Source of the DNA: an uncultured Oscillospiraceae bacterium
Lineage (GTDB): Bacteria > Bacillota > Clostridia > Oscillospirales > Acutalibacteraceae
NCBI GenBank assembly: GCA_900540275.1
Contig: UQFO01000001.1
Span: 1 to 64,000 of the forward strand
Length of the DNA stretch: 64,000 bases
Direction: 5' to 3'
Shown here: positions 22,940 through 32,489 of the stretch, in pieces
How the letters are laid out: each line of letters opens with the position of its first letter
Position numbering within the stretch: the stretch's first letter is position 1
Made by a program: the position numbers and the translations under genes
Notes under the pieces: model-generated
Database searches by the model: none
What the model was told of the DNA's origin: nothing
The model's input: only the letters and a program-made list of their open reading frames with translations

Positions 22940-25399
22940 ATGAAAAGGAGTGCAATAAAAATTTTAGCGAGTTCTCTTATGCTGGTTTTATGCTGTACCA
23001 TGCTCAAGGTCAGTGCTTTTGCAGTGGAAAAGAATATAATGGTTCCCGAAGACAAGATATCCGATTCCCTATCAACGGAAATAAAGAAGCTGAAACAGCA
23101 GAATTCAGATTTATCCGGTCATAAAATCCCAGTTTGGATTTGGTACCGGGATATCGACCAGGCGCAGGTGGACAACGAAACGGAAATTCAGACTGGTCTG
23201 ACAGCGGAGAGCCTGGCAGTTGATTTCAGCATGCCGGATCCAACCTTAATTAATAATTTAGAGAATGAAGTCCCTGGAAGTCAAGAACAAATGCAAGCTT
23301 ATCTTTCACGGACCACCGTGGCAAGACAGATTGAAGCGCAGCGTGCCGATTATTATATTATGTCAAGACGTGAAATTTCCAGAGAAAAATATATGGAAAA
23401 AGGCGCTTCTATCATCGAAGAGTTAAATATTGATGAAAATGATATCATTTTTACCAGCCGATACTCGCCAGCCATTATTGTGGAAAGGACAGTTTCAGAA
23501 ATCAACGAAATAAATTGTAACAAAAAAATAGAATCAGTTTCTTTATGTGAAGAAATTACAATGCAGGACTGTACGCCAAACTCGATTAAAGAAACGATTG
23601 GTTTAAATCGTGTTTACCAAACAACAGCATTAACTGGTAAAAACGTAAAGGTTGGAATGTTTGAACAGGCAGTCCCGCAATCGTCAAGCGAATATAATCT
23701 TTCTGACATTACCATAGTTGGAAACAGTCCGTCGCCTGGTGGGCATGCAGTCAACACAGCGGCAATTATAATGGGAAGCAAAAGCGGTATGGCGCCGGAA
23801 ATTACTCTTTTTGCTGCAAGCGGACAACCTTATAATGATAGCTTTTCTTATGCAAATTTAGAAACGTTAATCGACCAGGGAGTTAAGGTAATAAATATGA
23901 GTTCCTGGTTTTCCGGTACAGGAAATACATATTATAATAACGAAGACAGGTGGATAGACCACATCTCTAATCAGCATAATATCCTAATGATATGTTCAGC
24001 GGGCAATTATGCAGATCAAAAAATTTTATCACCTGCGATGGCTTATAACACACTTGCAATTGGCGGATATAACGACAAAGAGACTGCTTCAAAAGATGAC
24101 GATACTCTTTTTGCGTATAGCTATGACAATGGTGACGGCTGCTTAAAGCCCGATGTGGTTGCGCCAGCTAATATTCTCGGAGGTGGTACAAGTAGCTCCG
24201 CACCTGTTGTTACCGGTATTGCCGCACTGTTGCTGCAATTGAAACCGTCATTGGAGTATCAGCCGCAGGTTCTGAAGGCAATTTTATTGGCGTCTTGTCA
24301 AAGAAAAGTAATTTCTACTCCAGCGGAAAGCATGGGGCAGGGTCTTACAAATAAACAGGGCGCGGGAGCGGTTGACGCGTGGAACGCAATCAGCATTATT
24401 TCGCGGCGGCAATATGGCTATGGGGAAATATCCGGTTCGCAGGAAACTAGAAATTTTATCCAGCCATATTACGGTGCCTCTTATATGAATGTCAGTATTG
24501 CATGGTTGATAGATAATACTGTTTCCACTTCAAACCATGCTGGCGGAAGCGCATCGGTCGGCACGTTACATGACCTCGACTTGCGTGTATATCGGAACGG
24601 CTCAGTTGTTGGTTCTTCTACGAATTCCAATAGTTCAACAGAAATGACGTATTTCCCGTTGCTTACAGGACAAGGAATGCAGTACCAAATCAAGGTCAGT
24701 AAATACGATACAGCCAATACCGAGACAGTGCGTTTCGGTTACGCTTGGAGTACAGACAAAATGACCTTTGGTGAAAACCTCACTGGAACCGACTATCCCG
24801 AGGGGATTTATTATATCCGTCACAGGCAAAGCGGTTCATATCTTACGGTTGACGAATCCACTGGACAGGTGAAACAGGCACCCTTTAATGGAGCGAGGAA
24901 CCAGCAATGGATTTCCAGCAAAAAAGGAACAAACCCGTTTACAATCAAAACAAACTCCTCTGTTGTTTCTGGAAGCCTGACCAAAGCGGGAAGTGGAAAT
25001 CAGGTCGTTATAAATGAAACGGGCAGCCCATCTATATACTATTTTGCAAATGGACTTGACAATGCGTATGGCATCAAGCTTGCCGACTCTGTCACGCCCG
25101 GAACGGAAAGCCTGCTTACTGTGCAGAATACTCAGCAGTCAAGCAGTCCGGCAATTTGGTCATATGCAGGCTTTCCAGACAGGCTGCAATGGTATTTTGA
25201 GCCAGTTGGGTACCAGCGGGGTGATGTGAACCTTGATGGGACGATAGGCACAAGCGACGTTTTATTGCTGCAGAATTATATCGGCAAGGCTGTCATCCTG
25301 GACGAAAGCCAGAAGTATCTTGCCGATATGAACAACGACGGTAATATCAATTTATTAGACGTGAATCTTCTTCAATCCCTTATAGCGGTAATGGGCTGA
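22940..25399 (+). CDS. Secreted dockerin-bearing S8 peptidase, copy 2
   Basis: 819 residues from the ATG at 22940 (GGAGAGGG 9 bases upstream); in-frame ATGs at 22919 and 22931 are less likely. Same layout as copy 1: signal peptide, pro-region, S8 domain, beta domain, ricin-like segment, dockerin. His269 (GGHAVNT), Asn356 and Ser418 (GGGTSSSAP) are present, and the Asp position is again Glu242 (VGMFEQA). The ricin-like and linker regions are much more alike between copies (ISSKKGTNPFTIKTNS is identical) than the segment around the active-site Glu. Confidence 0.88.
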   Translation: MKRSAIKILASSLMLVLCCTMLKVSAFAVEKNIMVPEDKISDSLSTEIKKLKQQNSDLSGHKIPVWIWYRDIDQAQVDNETEIQTGLTAESLAVDFSMPDPTLINNLENEVPGSQEQMQAYLSRTTVARQIEAQRADYYIMSRREISREKYMEKGASIIEELNIDENDIIFTSRYSPAIIVERTVSEINEINCNKKIESVSLCEEITMQDCTPNSIKETIGLNRVYQTTALTGKNVKVGMFEQAVPQSSSEYNLSDITIVGNSPSPGGHAVNTAAIIMGSKSGMAPEITLFAASGQPYNDSFSYANLETLIDQGVKVINMSSWFSGTGNTYYNNEDRWIDHISNQHNILMICSAGNYADQKILSPAMAYNTLAIGGYNDKETASKDDDTLFAYSYDNGDGCLKPDVVAPANILGGGTSSSAPVVTGIAALLLQLKPSLEYQPQVLKAILLASCQRKVISTPAESMGQGLTNKQGAGAVDAWNAISIISRRQYGYGEISGSQETRNFIQPYYGASYMNVSIAWLIDNTVSTSNHAGGSASVGTLHDLDLRVYRNGSVVGSSTNSNSSTEMTYFPLLTGQGMQYQIKVSKYDTANTETVRFGYAWSTDKMTFGENLTGTDYPEGIYYIRHRQSGSYLTVDESTGQVKQAPFNGARNQQWISSKKGTNPFTIKTNSSVVSGSLTKAGSGNQVVINETGSPSIYYFANGLDNAYGIKLADSVTPGTESLLTVQNTQQSSSPAIWSYAGFPDRLQWYFEPVGYQRGDVNLDGTIGTSDVLLLQNYIGKAVILDESQKYLADMNNDGNINLLDVNLLQSLIAVMG

Positions 25400-25446
25400 C
25401 GGCCTACTTGGCGCCCGGCCTTTTATCGGCCGCTAACAGGAAAAGC

Positions 25447-25475
25447 TTGACAGTAATGCAAGTATGGGCTATAAT
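25447..25475 (+). promoter_or_regulatory. Consensus sigma-A promoter of the riboswitch-ATPase unit
   Basis: TTGACA (25447-25452), exactly 17 bases, TATAAT (25470-25475): a perfect consensus promoter about 15 bases upstream of the riboswitch. Confidence 0.85.
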
Positions 25476-25487
25476 AGCACTGCAATT

Positions 25488-25665
25488 TAAAATACCCATG
25501 AGGGAGTAGTTAGCGCGATTGTGCGTGGCAAGTCAACATCCTGGCCGGAAACGGTCTGGCTTGTCTTAAATAACCAGACTCATGTATGCCTGCTTTGGCT
25601 ATACATGGTCTGCGTAATGAAACGGTTTACCCAGGTATAGCGAAAGCCATGCCTGGGTCTTTTTA
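25488..25665 (+). ncRNA. yybP-ykoY manganese riboswitch with terminator
   Basis: The leader has the family's conserved pieces: GAGGGAGTAG (25500-25509), GTCAACATCCTGG (about 25532-25544) and CTGCTTTGGC (about 25590-25599). A terminator follows: stem CCCAGGTATAGC (25630-25641) with GCCATGCCTGGG (about 25646-25657), then TCTTTTT. ATACC at 25492-25496 can pair with GGTAT at 25634-25638, closing the aptamer and breaking the terminator. This is the expected ON switch: manganese binding lets transcription run into the P-type ATPase. Confidence 0.85.
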
Positions 25666-25694
25666 TTGCGAAAATCCTTACAGGGGGAATGTTT

Positions 25695-28358
25695 ATGAAC
25701 GCCTATCTGAAGAAAGGCATCGAGGTGCTCGAAGCTCTGTCTGTCGACCGGGAAACAGGGCTTACCTGCGCACAGGCAGAGGAAAACAGGAAAAAGTACG
25801 GAGCAAACAGTTTTACCAGGGCAAAAAAGGTGTCACTGTGGCGGCGTTTGTGGGAGGCCGCATGCGAGCCTATGATTATCATGCTAATCCTGGCGGACGC
25901 CATTGCGTTTGGCGTGAACCTCGTCAGGCAGTTCACGGGCGGAAAAGCGGATTTTATCGAATGTGTGGGTATCCTGGCCGCAATCGCCCTATCCGTCGTC
26001 ATTACGGTGGCAATGGAGGGGCGCAGCGCAAAAGCCTTTGAGGAGCTGAGCAGGCTAGGCGACGAGACATTGGTAAAGGCCGTGCGTGATGGAAAAACGC
26101 AGATAATCGAACAGAAGGACATTGTGGTCGGCGACATCGTTGTCATAGCAACGGGTGACAAGCTCCCTGCGGACGGCAGGCTGCTTGAAAGCACAGGGTT
26201 AATGGCGGATGAATCTGCGCTCACAGGTGAAAGCGCACCTGTCAAAAAAGACGCGCTTGCGGTTTTTAACAGCGAAAGCACGCCGGTCGCCGAGCGTGCC
26301 AACATGCTTTATTCCGGCTGCTTTATTACAGGCGGCAGCGGCAAAATGGTTGTTACAGACGTCGGCGACCGCACGGAGTTCGGGAAAATCGCGAAAGAGT
26401 TATCCTCTACGGAAAAAAGCTCCACGCCGATGCAGGAAAAAATGGCAAAGCTGGGCAAACGGATTGCAATCCTCGGCGTTGCCGCGGCAGCTGTCGTGTT
26501 TGTCATTCAGCTGTTCACTTTTTTATCGAACGGTACCGCGAGTTTCGATACAATTTCCGAGGCGTTCATTTCCAGCATTGTCCTGATTGTCGCGGCTGTA
26601 CCGGAGGGCCTGCCGACCATCATGGCTGTTTCCCTTGCCATCAATATAATTAAAATGTCTAAACAGAACGCGCTGGTCAAAAAAATGATTGCCTGCGAGA
26701 CGGCGGGCAGCGTCAACGTTATCTGTTCGGACAAAACGGGAACGCTTACAGAAAACCGTATGACGGTCGTGGATGTTTACGCAAATGGCGCGCTGTGCAA
26801 GCCGCAGAAGCTCCAAAGCGGGGCGATGCTCACAAATTTTTGCGTCAACAGTACGGCGGATGTAAGCTTTGACAACGGCGTGCCCGATTTTGTCGGGAAC
26901 CCTACAGAATGCGCGCTGATTACGGCGGCGCATCTGGCCGGACGAGACTATAAACGAGAGCGCGGCGCCGTAAAAACACTTTGCTGTTTTCCGTTTTCAT
27001 CAGAAACGAAGAACATGACGACCATAATAGACGAAAACGGCTCTGCCGTCGCTTATACCAAGGGCAGCCCGGAGAAGATTATCGCGATGTGCTCCATGAA
27101 CGCGGCAGAAAAGGAGCGTGTGCAGAAGGAAATCATCCGTTTCCAGGAGAAAACCTGCCGCGTCCTTGCCTTTGCGCACAAAGAGGTGGAAGGTATTTCG
27201 GATTTCAAAGGGCATCGTGAAGATATTGAATGCCAGATGCAGTTCGACGGCTTTGTCGCGATTACCGACCCGCTGCGCAAAGAAGTTTATGAGGCCGTCA
27301 GCCGCTGCCGGAGCGCGGGAATCGATATAAAAATGCTTACAGGCGACAACATCGTTACGGCTGAGGCAATCGCACAGGAACTTGGTATCCTCGATGAGAA
27401 CCATATAGCGGTCGAGGCCAGGGAGCTCGAACCACTTTCAGACGAAGCGCTCAAAAAACGCTTACCTGAAATCCGCGTCATTGCGCGCAGTACGCCGGTA
27501 ATAAAAATGCGCGTGGTAAACGCCCTGAAAGCGTGCGGCAACGTCGTTGCCGTCACAGGCGACGGTATAAACGACGCGCCCGCCATCAAAAACGCGGATG
27601 TCGGAATCGCGATGGGTATCTCCGGGACGGAGGTTTCCAAAGAAGCAAGCGATATCGTATTGCTTGACGATTCCTTCTCCACAATCGTTAAAGCGGTCCA
27701 GTGGGGCAGGGGGATTTACGATAATTTCCAGCGCTTTATCCAGTTCCAGCTTACGGTAAACCTGTCATCCGTTGTAGTTGTCCTGGCCTCGATTTTAGCA
27801 GGCTTTGCGGCGCCCTTTTCCGCGCTTGAGCTGTTATGGATTAATATTATTATGGACGGCCCGCCCGCCCTTACCCTGGGGCTTGAGCCGGCGGGAAAAA
27901 AGCTGATGGACCGTAAGCCCACGCCGCGCGGCGCAAGTATTGTTACAAAAAGCATGATGGGGCGCATTGTGGTAAACGGCCTGTTTATCTCTGTCGTGTT
28001 TATGCTCCAGCATTTCACGAATTTCCTGGGCGGAACGCCGCAGCAGCTTCCTACGATTTTATTTACGCTTTTTGCAGTGTTCCAGCTCTTCAACGCCTTC
28101 AACAGCCGCGTCCTGAGCGATGAAAGCATTTTTAAAAACATCGGCGGCAACAAGCTGATGCTCGGTGTGTTCGCGCTCACGTTTGGATTGCAGGTTCTGA
28201 TAACACAATTCGGCGGCGCTGTGTTCGGTACCGTGCCGCTTCCGCTTATGATGTGGATTAAAATTATCGGGCTTTCCTTCACGGTTGTGCTCATATCGGA
28301 AATTTACCGTTTCCTCAAAAGAAATTTTCTGAAACGGCGCAAAGAAATAGTTGCTTGA
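25695..28358 (+). CDS. P2-type cation ATPase (Ca2+/Mn2+ exporter)
   Basis: 887 residues from the ATG at 25695 (AGGGGG 7 bases upstream). N-terminal cation-ATPase domain, actuator motif ALTGES, membrane helix 4 with VPEGLP, phosphorylation motif CSDKTGTLTENRM (Asp346), hinge TGDGINDAPAIK and about ten membrane helices. The PEGLP and length fit the SERCA/PMCA-like bacterial group. The manganese riboswitch upstream argues that Mn2+ export is the physiological role, with Ca2+ possible. The AraC-type regulator gene follows after 65 bases. Confidence 0.93.
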   Translation: MNAYLKKGIEVLEALSVDRETGLTCAQAEENRKKYGANSFTRAKKVSLWRRLWEAACEPMIIMLILADAIAFGVNLVRQFTGGKADFIECVGILAAIALSVVITVAMEGRSAKAFEELSRLGDETLVKAVRDGKTQIIEQKDIVVGDIVVIATGDKLPADGRLLESTGLMADESALTGESAPVKKDALAVFNSESTPVAERANMLYSGCFITGGSGKMVVTDVGDRTEFGKIAKELSSTEKSSTPMQEKMAKLGKRIAILGVAAAAVVFVIQLFTFLSNGTASFDTISEAFISSIVLIVAAVPEGLPTIMAVSLAINIIKMSKQNALVKKMIACETAGSVNVICSDKTGTLTENRMTVVDVYANGALCKPQKLQSGAMLTNFCVNSTADVSFDNGVPDFVGNPTECALITAAHLAGRDYKRERGAVKTLCCFPFSSETKNMTTIIDENGSAVAYTKGSPEKIIAMCSMNAAEKERVQKEIIRFQEKTCRVLAFAHKEVEGISDFKGHREDIECQMQFDGFVAITDPLRKEVYEAVSRCRSAGIDIKMLTGDNIVTAEAIAQELGILDENHIAVEARELEPLSDEALKKRLPEIRVIARSTPVIKMRVVNALKACGNVVAVTGDGINDAPAIKNADVGIAMGISGTEVSKEASDIVLLDDSFSTIVKAVQWGRGIYDNFQRFIQFQLTVNLSSVVVVLASILAGFAAPFSALELLWINIIMDGPPALTLGLEPAGKKLMDRKPTPRGASIVTKSMMGRIVVNGLFISVVFMLQHFTNFLGGTPQQLPTILFTLFAVFQLFNAFNSRVLSDESIFKNIGGNKLMLGVFALTFGLQVLITQFGGAVFGTVPLPLMMWIKIIGLSFTVVLISEIYRFLKRNFLKRRKEIVA

Positions 28359-28423
28359 GAAATCTGTCCCAACAAGTCAAGAAAACAGAATTCCAGTTTG
28401 GTAAGATAAAGAAGGTGAACGGC

Positions 28424-29335
28424 ATGGAAAAAGACCGGGAACAGGCATTGCTCGTGCGGAAAATGCAGGATTATATCAAAGCGCATATTAACGATGAGTC
28501 GCTTAACATTTCTGGAATAGCGGCGGCGCTCGGCTACAGTGAACGCCACTGTAAACGGCTTTTTGCCCGGATGACGGGAAAACCGGTCGGGGAATATATC
28601 CGCCTGCTCCGCCTGACAGACGCCGCGGATAAGCTGCGGACTTCTTCTGATAATGTACTCGACATCGCGCTGTCGCACCAATTTCAATCGCACGAGGGCT
28701 TTACCAGGGCGTTTCGCAGCGCGTTTGGAGTAGCGCCATACCAGTACCGGACGCAAAAACCGCCCGTCCCGCTTTTTATCGCATATCCTGCCGACCACCA
28801 ATATTTTTTACGAAATGAGGAATTCAGAATGACGGACAAAGAAAAAAGCATGCCGGTCTGCACAGCTACTGTCGTTTCAAGAGAAGAAAGGACGCTTGTT
28901 TTTCTCCCATCGAAATCCGCGGAGGATTATATGAGCTTCTGTGAGGAAATGGGCTGCGAGTGGGAGGGCCTGCTTAACAGCTTTGAAGAAAAGCTGGACA
29001 CGGCTGCAATTGTAACGCTTCCAAAATCGCTGGTGCCGGAGGGCTATTCGGATACTGCCGCGGGAATTGAGCTTCCCGCAGGCTATCAAGGGGAAATCCC
29101 GTGGGGATACCTTACGGCGAAGCTTCCAAAAGGAAACCTCCTTTACTTTGAGAGCGGACCGTTTGAAAGGGAAGAGGATTTCTGCATAGCGATTGAAGAA
29201 ACATTCCGCGCGTATGAAGGCTACGACCCTGGACGGTTCGGGTACGCATACGACTTTGAAAACGCGCCTTCCTTTAACTTCGGCGCACAGATGGAAACGG
29301 GCGCGCGCATTGCGTTCCCGGTGAAAAAAATTTAA
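28424..29335 (+). CDS. AraC-family regulator with GyrI-like effector domain
   Basis: 303 residues from the ATG at 28424 (GAAGGTGAAC upstream). Residues about 10-110 carry the two AraC helix-turn-helix units (LNISGIAAALGYSERHCKR and VLDIALSHQFQSHEGFTRAF). Residues about 140-300 form a GyrI/Rob-type ligand-binding domain (ending PSFNFGAQMETGARIAFPV). Such proteins sense small hydrophobic or cationic compounds. No divergent target gene is obvious. It may share the ATPase transcript, as no terminator lies between. Confidence 0.88.
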   Translation: MEKDREQALLVRKMQDYIKAHINDESLNISGIAAALGYSERHCKRLFARMTGKPVGEYIRLLRLTDAADKLRTSSDNVLDIALSHQFQSHEGFTRAFRSAFGVAPYQYRTQKPPVPLFIAYPADHQYFLRNEEFRMTDKEKSMPVCTATVVSREERTLVFLPSKSAEDYMSFCEEMGCEWEGLLNSFEEKLDTAAIVTLPKSLVPEGYSDTAAGIELPAGYQGEIPWGYLTAKLPKGNLLYFESGPFEREEDFCIAIEETFRAYEGYDPGRFGYAYDFENAPSFNFGAQMETGARIAFPVKKI

Positions 29336-29342
29336 ATATGGA

Positions 29343-29390
29343 AAAGCCTTCCGCCCTCTTTTATACGGCGGAAGGCTTTCTGTTTGTTTT
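29343..29390 (+). terminator. Terminator after the AraC-type gene
   Basis: AAAGCCTTCCGCC (29343-29355) pairs perfectly with GGCGGAAGGCTTT (29367-29379), followed by CTGTTTGTTTT. Confidence 0.88.
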
Positions 29391-29525
29391 CCTGTCCTTT
29401 TTGTCATTGTGCCTACTTTTCCTGACGGCATTTGTCATATCCTCCCAATGGATTTATGACTGCCTTTTATGGTATGATGATAGATAAGAAAATCACACCC
29501 TGGCAAAGGAAAGGATGGAATTGAA

Positions 29526-32027
29526 ATGAAACATATGGTACAAAGGGGAAACATAGCGCTTGCGCTGCTGCTTTCCCTGCTTCTGGCGCTCGGCGGTATG
29601 GCTGTGGCCTTCGCCGCCGATACGCAGAATACGGAGCTCCCCTCTTATATTCAAAACAGCGCGGAGAAGGCTGTCTGGATGGATGCGTGTCCGGCAGACG
29701 GGACCTCCGGTATCGACGCGGTCAAATGGTACCTCGACGGCGACGGGATTTATTATTTCCTGCTCCCGACATCCGCTGACTTAAGCAGCATCACGGTATA
29801 TCATAATTTTGACAGCGTGCAAATCGGCGCGGCAACGCTTGAAAGCGGCAAGCCTTACAGCCTGTTTGAAAATGGCGGCAGCTATACCCTGCGCGCTGAC
29901 GGTAAGCAGTACAGCGTTAAGGTTTTGCAGTCCTCGCGCATCGGCTCGATGTTTTTGACGACCGAGAGCGGAAGCATGGACTATATCCACGCCAATAAGG
30001 AAAACAAGGAATCCGGCAGCCTGCTTTTAATTGATACGGACGGCAGCATAAGCTACGACGGCAAGCTTGACCAGATTAAGGGCAGGGGCAATACGACCTG
30101 GACCAATATTGAAAAGAAGCCGTATAACATCAAGCTTGCCAAGAAAACGGCGCTGATGGGTATGGCAAAGAGCAAAAAATGGTGCCTGCTTGCAAACGGG
30201 CAGGAGCATTCCATGATACGCAACCGTTTTACCTACGACATGGCTGACGAGGTCGGCCTGCCGTTTGCACCGGAATCACGCTTCCTCGACCTTTACGCAA
30301 ACGGCGAATATCTGGGTACCTACCAGCTTTCTGAGAAGGTTGACGTCGGTTCCGACAATCTTGTGAAAATTGAGGATTTGGAAGGAAAAACCGAGGAAGC
30401 CGTTATGGCGGCGACAGGCAGCGACTCTGTTGATTTAAGCTCCTACAGCCAGTATAATTCCGGCACGTTCGGCAGGGCGAACAGCAGGCGCGGTTATAAT
30501 ATCCCGAACGACCCGGACGACATTACAGGCGGCTATCTCGTGGAATACGTGTATGGCGTGGCGGAAGCCTCCGGCTTTGTGACCTCGCGCAATCAGAACG
30601 TTGATTTGCGCGCGCCTGAATATGCCTCGAAGGCGCAGGTTAACTATATCGCCGACTTTATACAGGATATGGAGGACGCGATTTATTCCAGCACGGGCTA
30701 CAACTCAAAGGGTAAGCATTATACGGACTACATTGACGCGCAGGACGCGGCGAAAATGTACCTTATCCAGGAGCTTGCCATGAATATGGACTGCGGTATT
30801 TCGAGCACGTTCCTTTATAAGGAATCGGACGCAAAGGGCGACGGCAAGCTGCATATTTCCCCGGCGTGGGATTTTGATATCGCGTATGGAAACCTGCTCA
30901 ATTCGAAGGACGGTGTAAAAATGACCGATTACACGAAGTTCTTCGCGAGCATTTCAAAGCTGAGCAACACGCGCAATACGTACACGATATTCGGCGCGCT
31001 GTGCAGGCACGACGATTTTAACGAGCTTGCGGCTAAGATATGGCGTGAGGAATTTGTCCCCGCGTTCGATGTAGCCTTCGGCAAAACGGAAGGGACAGGA
31101 CGGCTCAAGAGCTTTGATACGTACAAGGAGCTTACGAAGGACGCCTCCGTAATGAACTATATCCGCTGGGACCTCACCGATAACCTACTGGTTCCGGCAG
31201 CCGGCGAAACGCACGACAAGCAGATTGCATATATGATAAACTGGGCGGAGGGCCGCTATTATTTCATGGACAGCGCGTTTGCAAGCCTCGACGACTTAAA
31301 GGAACAGACGAAGCGGGAGCTTATCGAATTCTTTGAAACGTATAACAGCGCGGACTACAGCGCCGCCGATTGGGATAAAATCGTAAAGGCAAAGGACGAC
31401 GGCCTTACAAATATTGAAAGCGCCAAGACAGCCGCTGCTGTCGTCGATGCGAAAACCGCCGCGATAACAGCGATGAAGGAGATTGCGGGCGTAAAGCTTT
31501 ATTTCGATAACTCAGGAACGAATTGGGAAGAGGTGTACGCCTTCTGGTGGAACAGCAAGACCTCCTGCTCCTGGCCGGGCAAATTAATGAAGGACGAGGG
31601 GAACGGGTTGTTCAGCTTCACCTTCCCGGCGGACGTCAGCTATGTTATCTTTAATAACAGCTTGCCTGAACGGGCTGGAAAGGAACAGTCGATCGACCTG
31701 ATGGCGCAGGACGGCAGCAACCTATTTACCCCTGATACAGCAACCAAGCATTATGACGACCAGAAAGAGGCCTACTGCTACGGCGGCGCGTGGCAGTCCT
31801 ACAGCGGAGAGCCGCTGTACATGCAGGGCGACGCCAATCCGGACGGCGTGCTCAATCTCCAGGATGTCCTCGCCATCCAGAAGCATCTGGCAAAATACCA
31901 TCTGCTTACGGGTACGGCGCTGAAAAATGCCGACGCGGACCTTGACGGCTCCGTTACGGTACAGGACGCGCTCATCCTCCAGAAGCTGTTCGCGGGCATG
32001 ATTGCACAGCTTCCGGACGCGGCGTAA
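29526..32027 (+). CDS. Secreted CotH-type kinase with starch-binding-like and dockerin modules
   Basis: 833 residues. Signal peptide about 1-31 (ends AFAAD). CotH domain about 139-580: IKGRGNTTWTNIEKKPYNIK, ANGQEHSMIRNRFTYD, LYANGEYLGTYQLSEKVDVG and the acidic ISPAWDFDIAYGN metal-site motif. CotH proteins are atypical secreted protein kinases. Residues about 655-755 look like a CBM26 starch-binding module (VYAFWWNSKTSCSWPGKLM then VIFNN). A type I dockerin follows (about 764-828, GDANPDGVLNLQDVLAIQK). It could phosphorylate cellulosome/amylosome components; the substrate is unknown. Confidence 0.9.
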   Translation: MKHMVQRGNIALALLLSLLLALGGMAVAFAADTQNTELPSYIQNSAEKAVWMDACPADGTSGIDAVKWYLDGDGIYYFLLPTSADLSSITVYHNFDSVQIGAATLESGKPYSLFENGGSYTLRADGKQYSVKVLQSSRIGSMFLTTESGSMDYIHANKENKESGSLLLIDTDGSISYDGKLDQIKGRGNTTWTNIEKKPYNIKLAKKTALMGMAKSKKWCLLANGQEHSMIRNRFTYDMADEVGLPFAPESRFLDLYANGEYLGTYQLSEKVDVGSDNLVKIEDLEGKTEEAVMAATGSDSVDLSSYSQYNSGTFGRANSRRGYNIPNDPDDITGGYLVEYVYGVAEASGFVTSRNQNVDLRAPEYASKAQVNYIADFIQDMEDAIYSSTGYNSKGKHYTDYIDAQDAAKMYLIQELAMNMDCGISSTFLYKESDAKGDGKLHISPAWDFDIAYGNLLNSKDGVKMTDYTKFFASISKLSNTRNTYTIFGALCRHDDFNELAAKIWREEFVPAFDVAFGKTEGTGRLKSFDTYKELTKDASVMNYIRWDLTDNLLVPAAGETHDKQIAYMINWAEGRYYFMDSAFASLDDLKEQTKRELIEFFETYNSADYSAADWDKIVKAKDDGLTNIESAKTAAAVVDAKTAAITAMKEIAGVKLYFDNSGTNWEEVYAFWWNSKTSCSWPGKLMKDEGNGLFSFTFPADVSYVIFNNSLPERAGKEQSIDLMAQDGSNLFTPDTATKHYDDQKEAYCYGGAWQSYSGEPLYMQGDANPDGVLNLQDVLAIQKHLAKYHLLTGTALKNADADLDGSVTVQDALILQKLFAGMIAQLPDAA

Positions 32028-32092
32028 TTGAATATAAAGACAGACGTCCCTGTAATGGGACATAACCAGTAAAAACATTCGATAGAAAAAGG

Positions 32093-32135
32093 GCCCCTAT
32101 GTAGAAAATAATTACATAGGGGCTTCCTTTTGTAA
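32093..32135 (+). terminator. Terminator after the CotH kinase gene
   Basis: GCCCCTATGTA (32093-32103) pairs perfectly with TACATAGGGGC (32113-32123), followed by TTCCTTTTG. A small stem GTCCC/GGGAC precedes it at about 32046-32060. Confidence 0.85.
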
Positions 32136-32489
32136 GAGCTATTGCTTTCTGGAACGGCGGGGATAAGGCGATATATAATCCGTCAATTTTACAAAGTCTA
32201 TTTGGGTGAAAAAGACTGCTGCTGGTTCGGCGCGCCCCTGCACTGGAAAAATGGTGTACTCAGCGGTGAACCGGCCGAATCTGGCTTTACCGGGGAAGAA
32301 TAAAAAATCGTTTTCCGCGCAGGAATTTAGGTATGCCGGCCCTCCCGCGAAGCCGTGCAGCCGACTTTTAAGGAACAATGCGGCACAACGCTCCCTTTTT
32401 AAGAAAACAGAAGAACTGTAGGTTTGTCAAACATGTTGAAGTTGAACAGGATAAGCAGAAATGGTTGAAAGCAGAAAAATGGATTTTTC
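32136..32489. other. Gene-free stretch, possibly decayed sequence
   Basis: No supported gene. Short frames here have no ribosome site and no recognisable product. CCTTTTTAAGAAAACAG at 32394-32410 is the left copy of a direct repeat whose right copy lies at 32694-32711. Nothing else clear is seen. Confidence 0.5.

Noticed and set aside
32206..32421. 71-codon frame in the gene-poor stretch
   Set aside because: It would need a GTG start without a ribosome site, the product is low-complexity and basic, and its end runs into the direct repeat. Probably non-coding or decayed.
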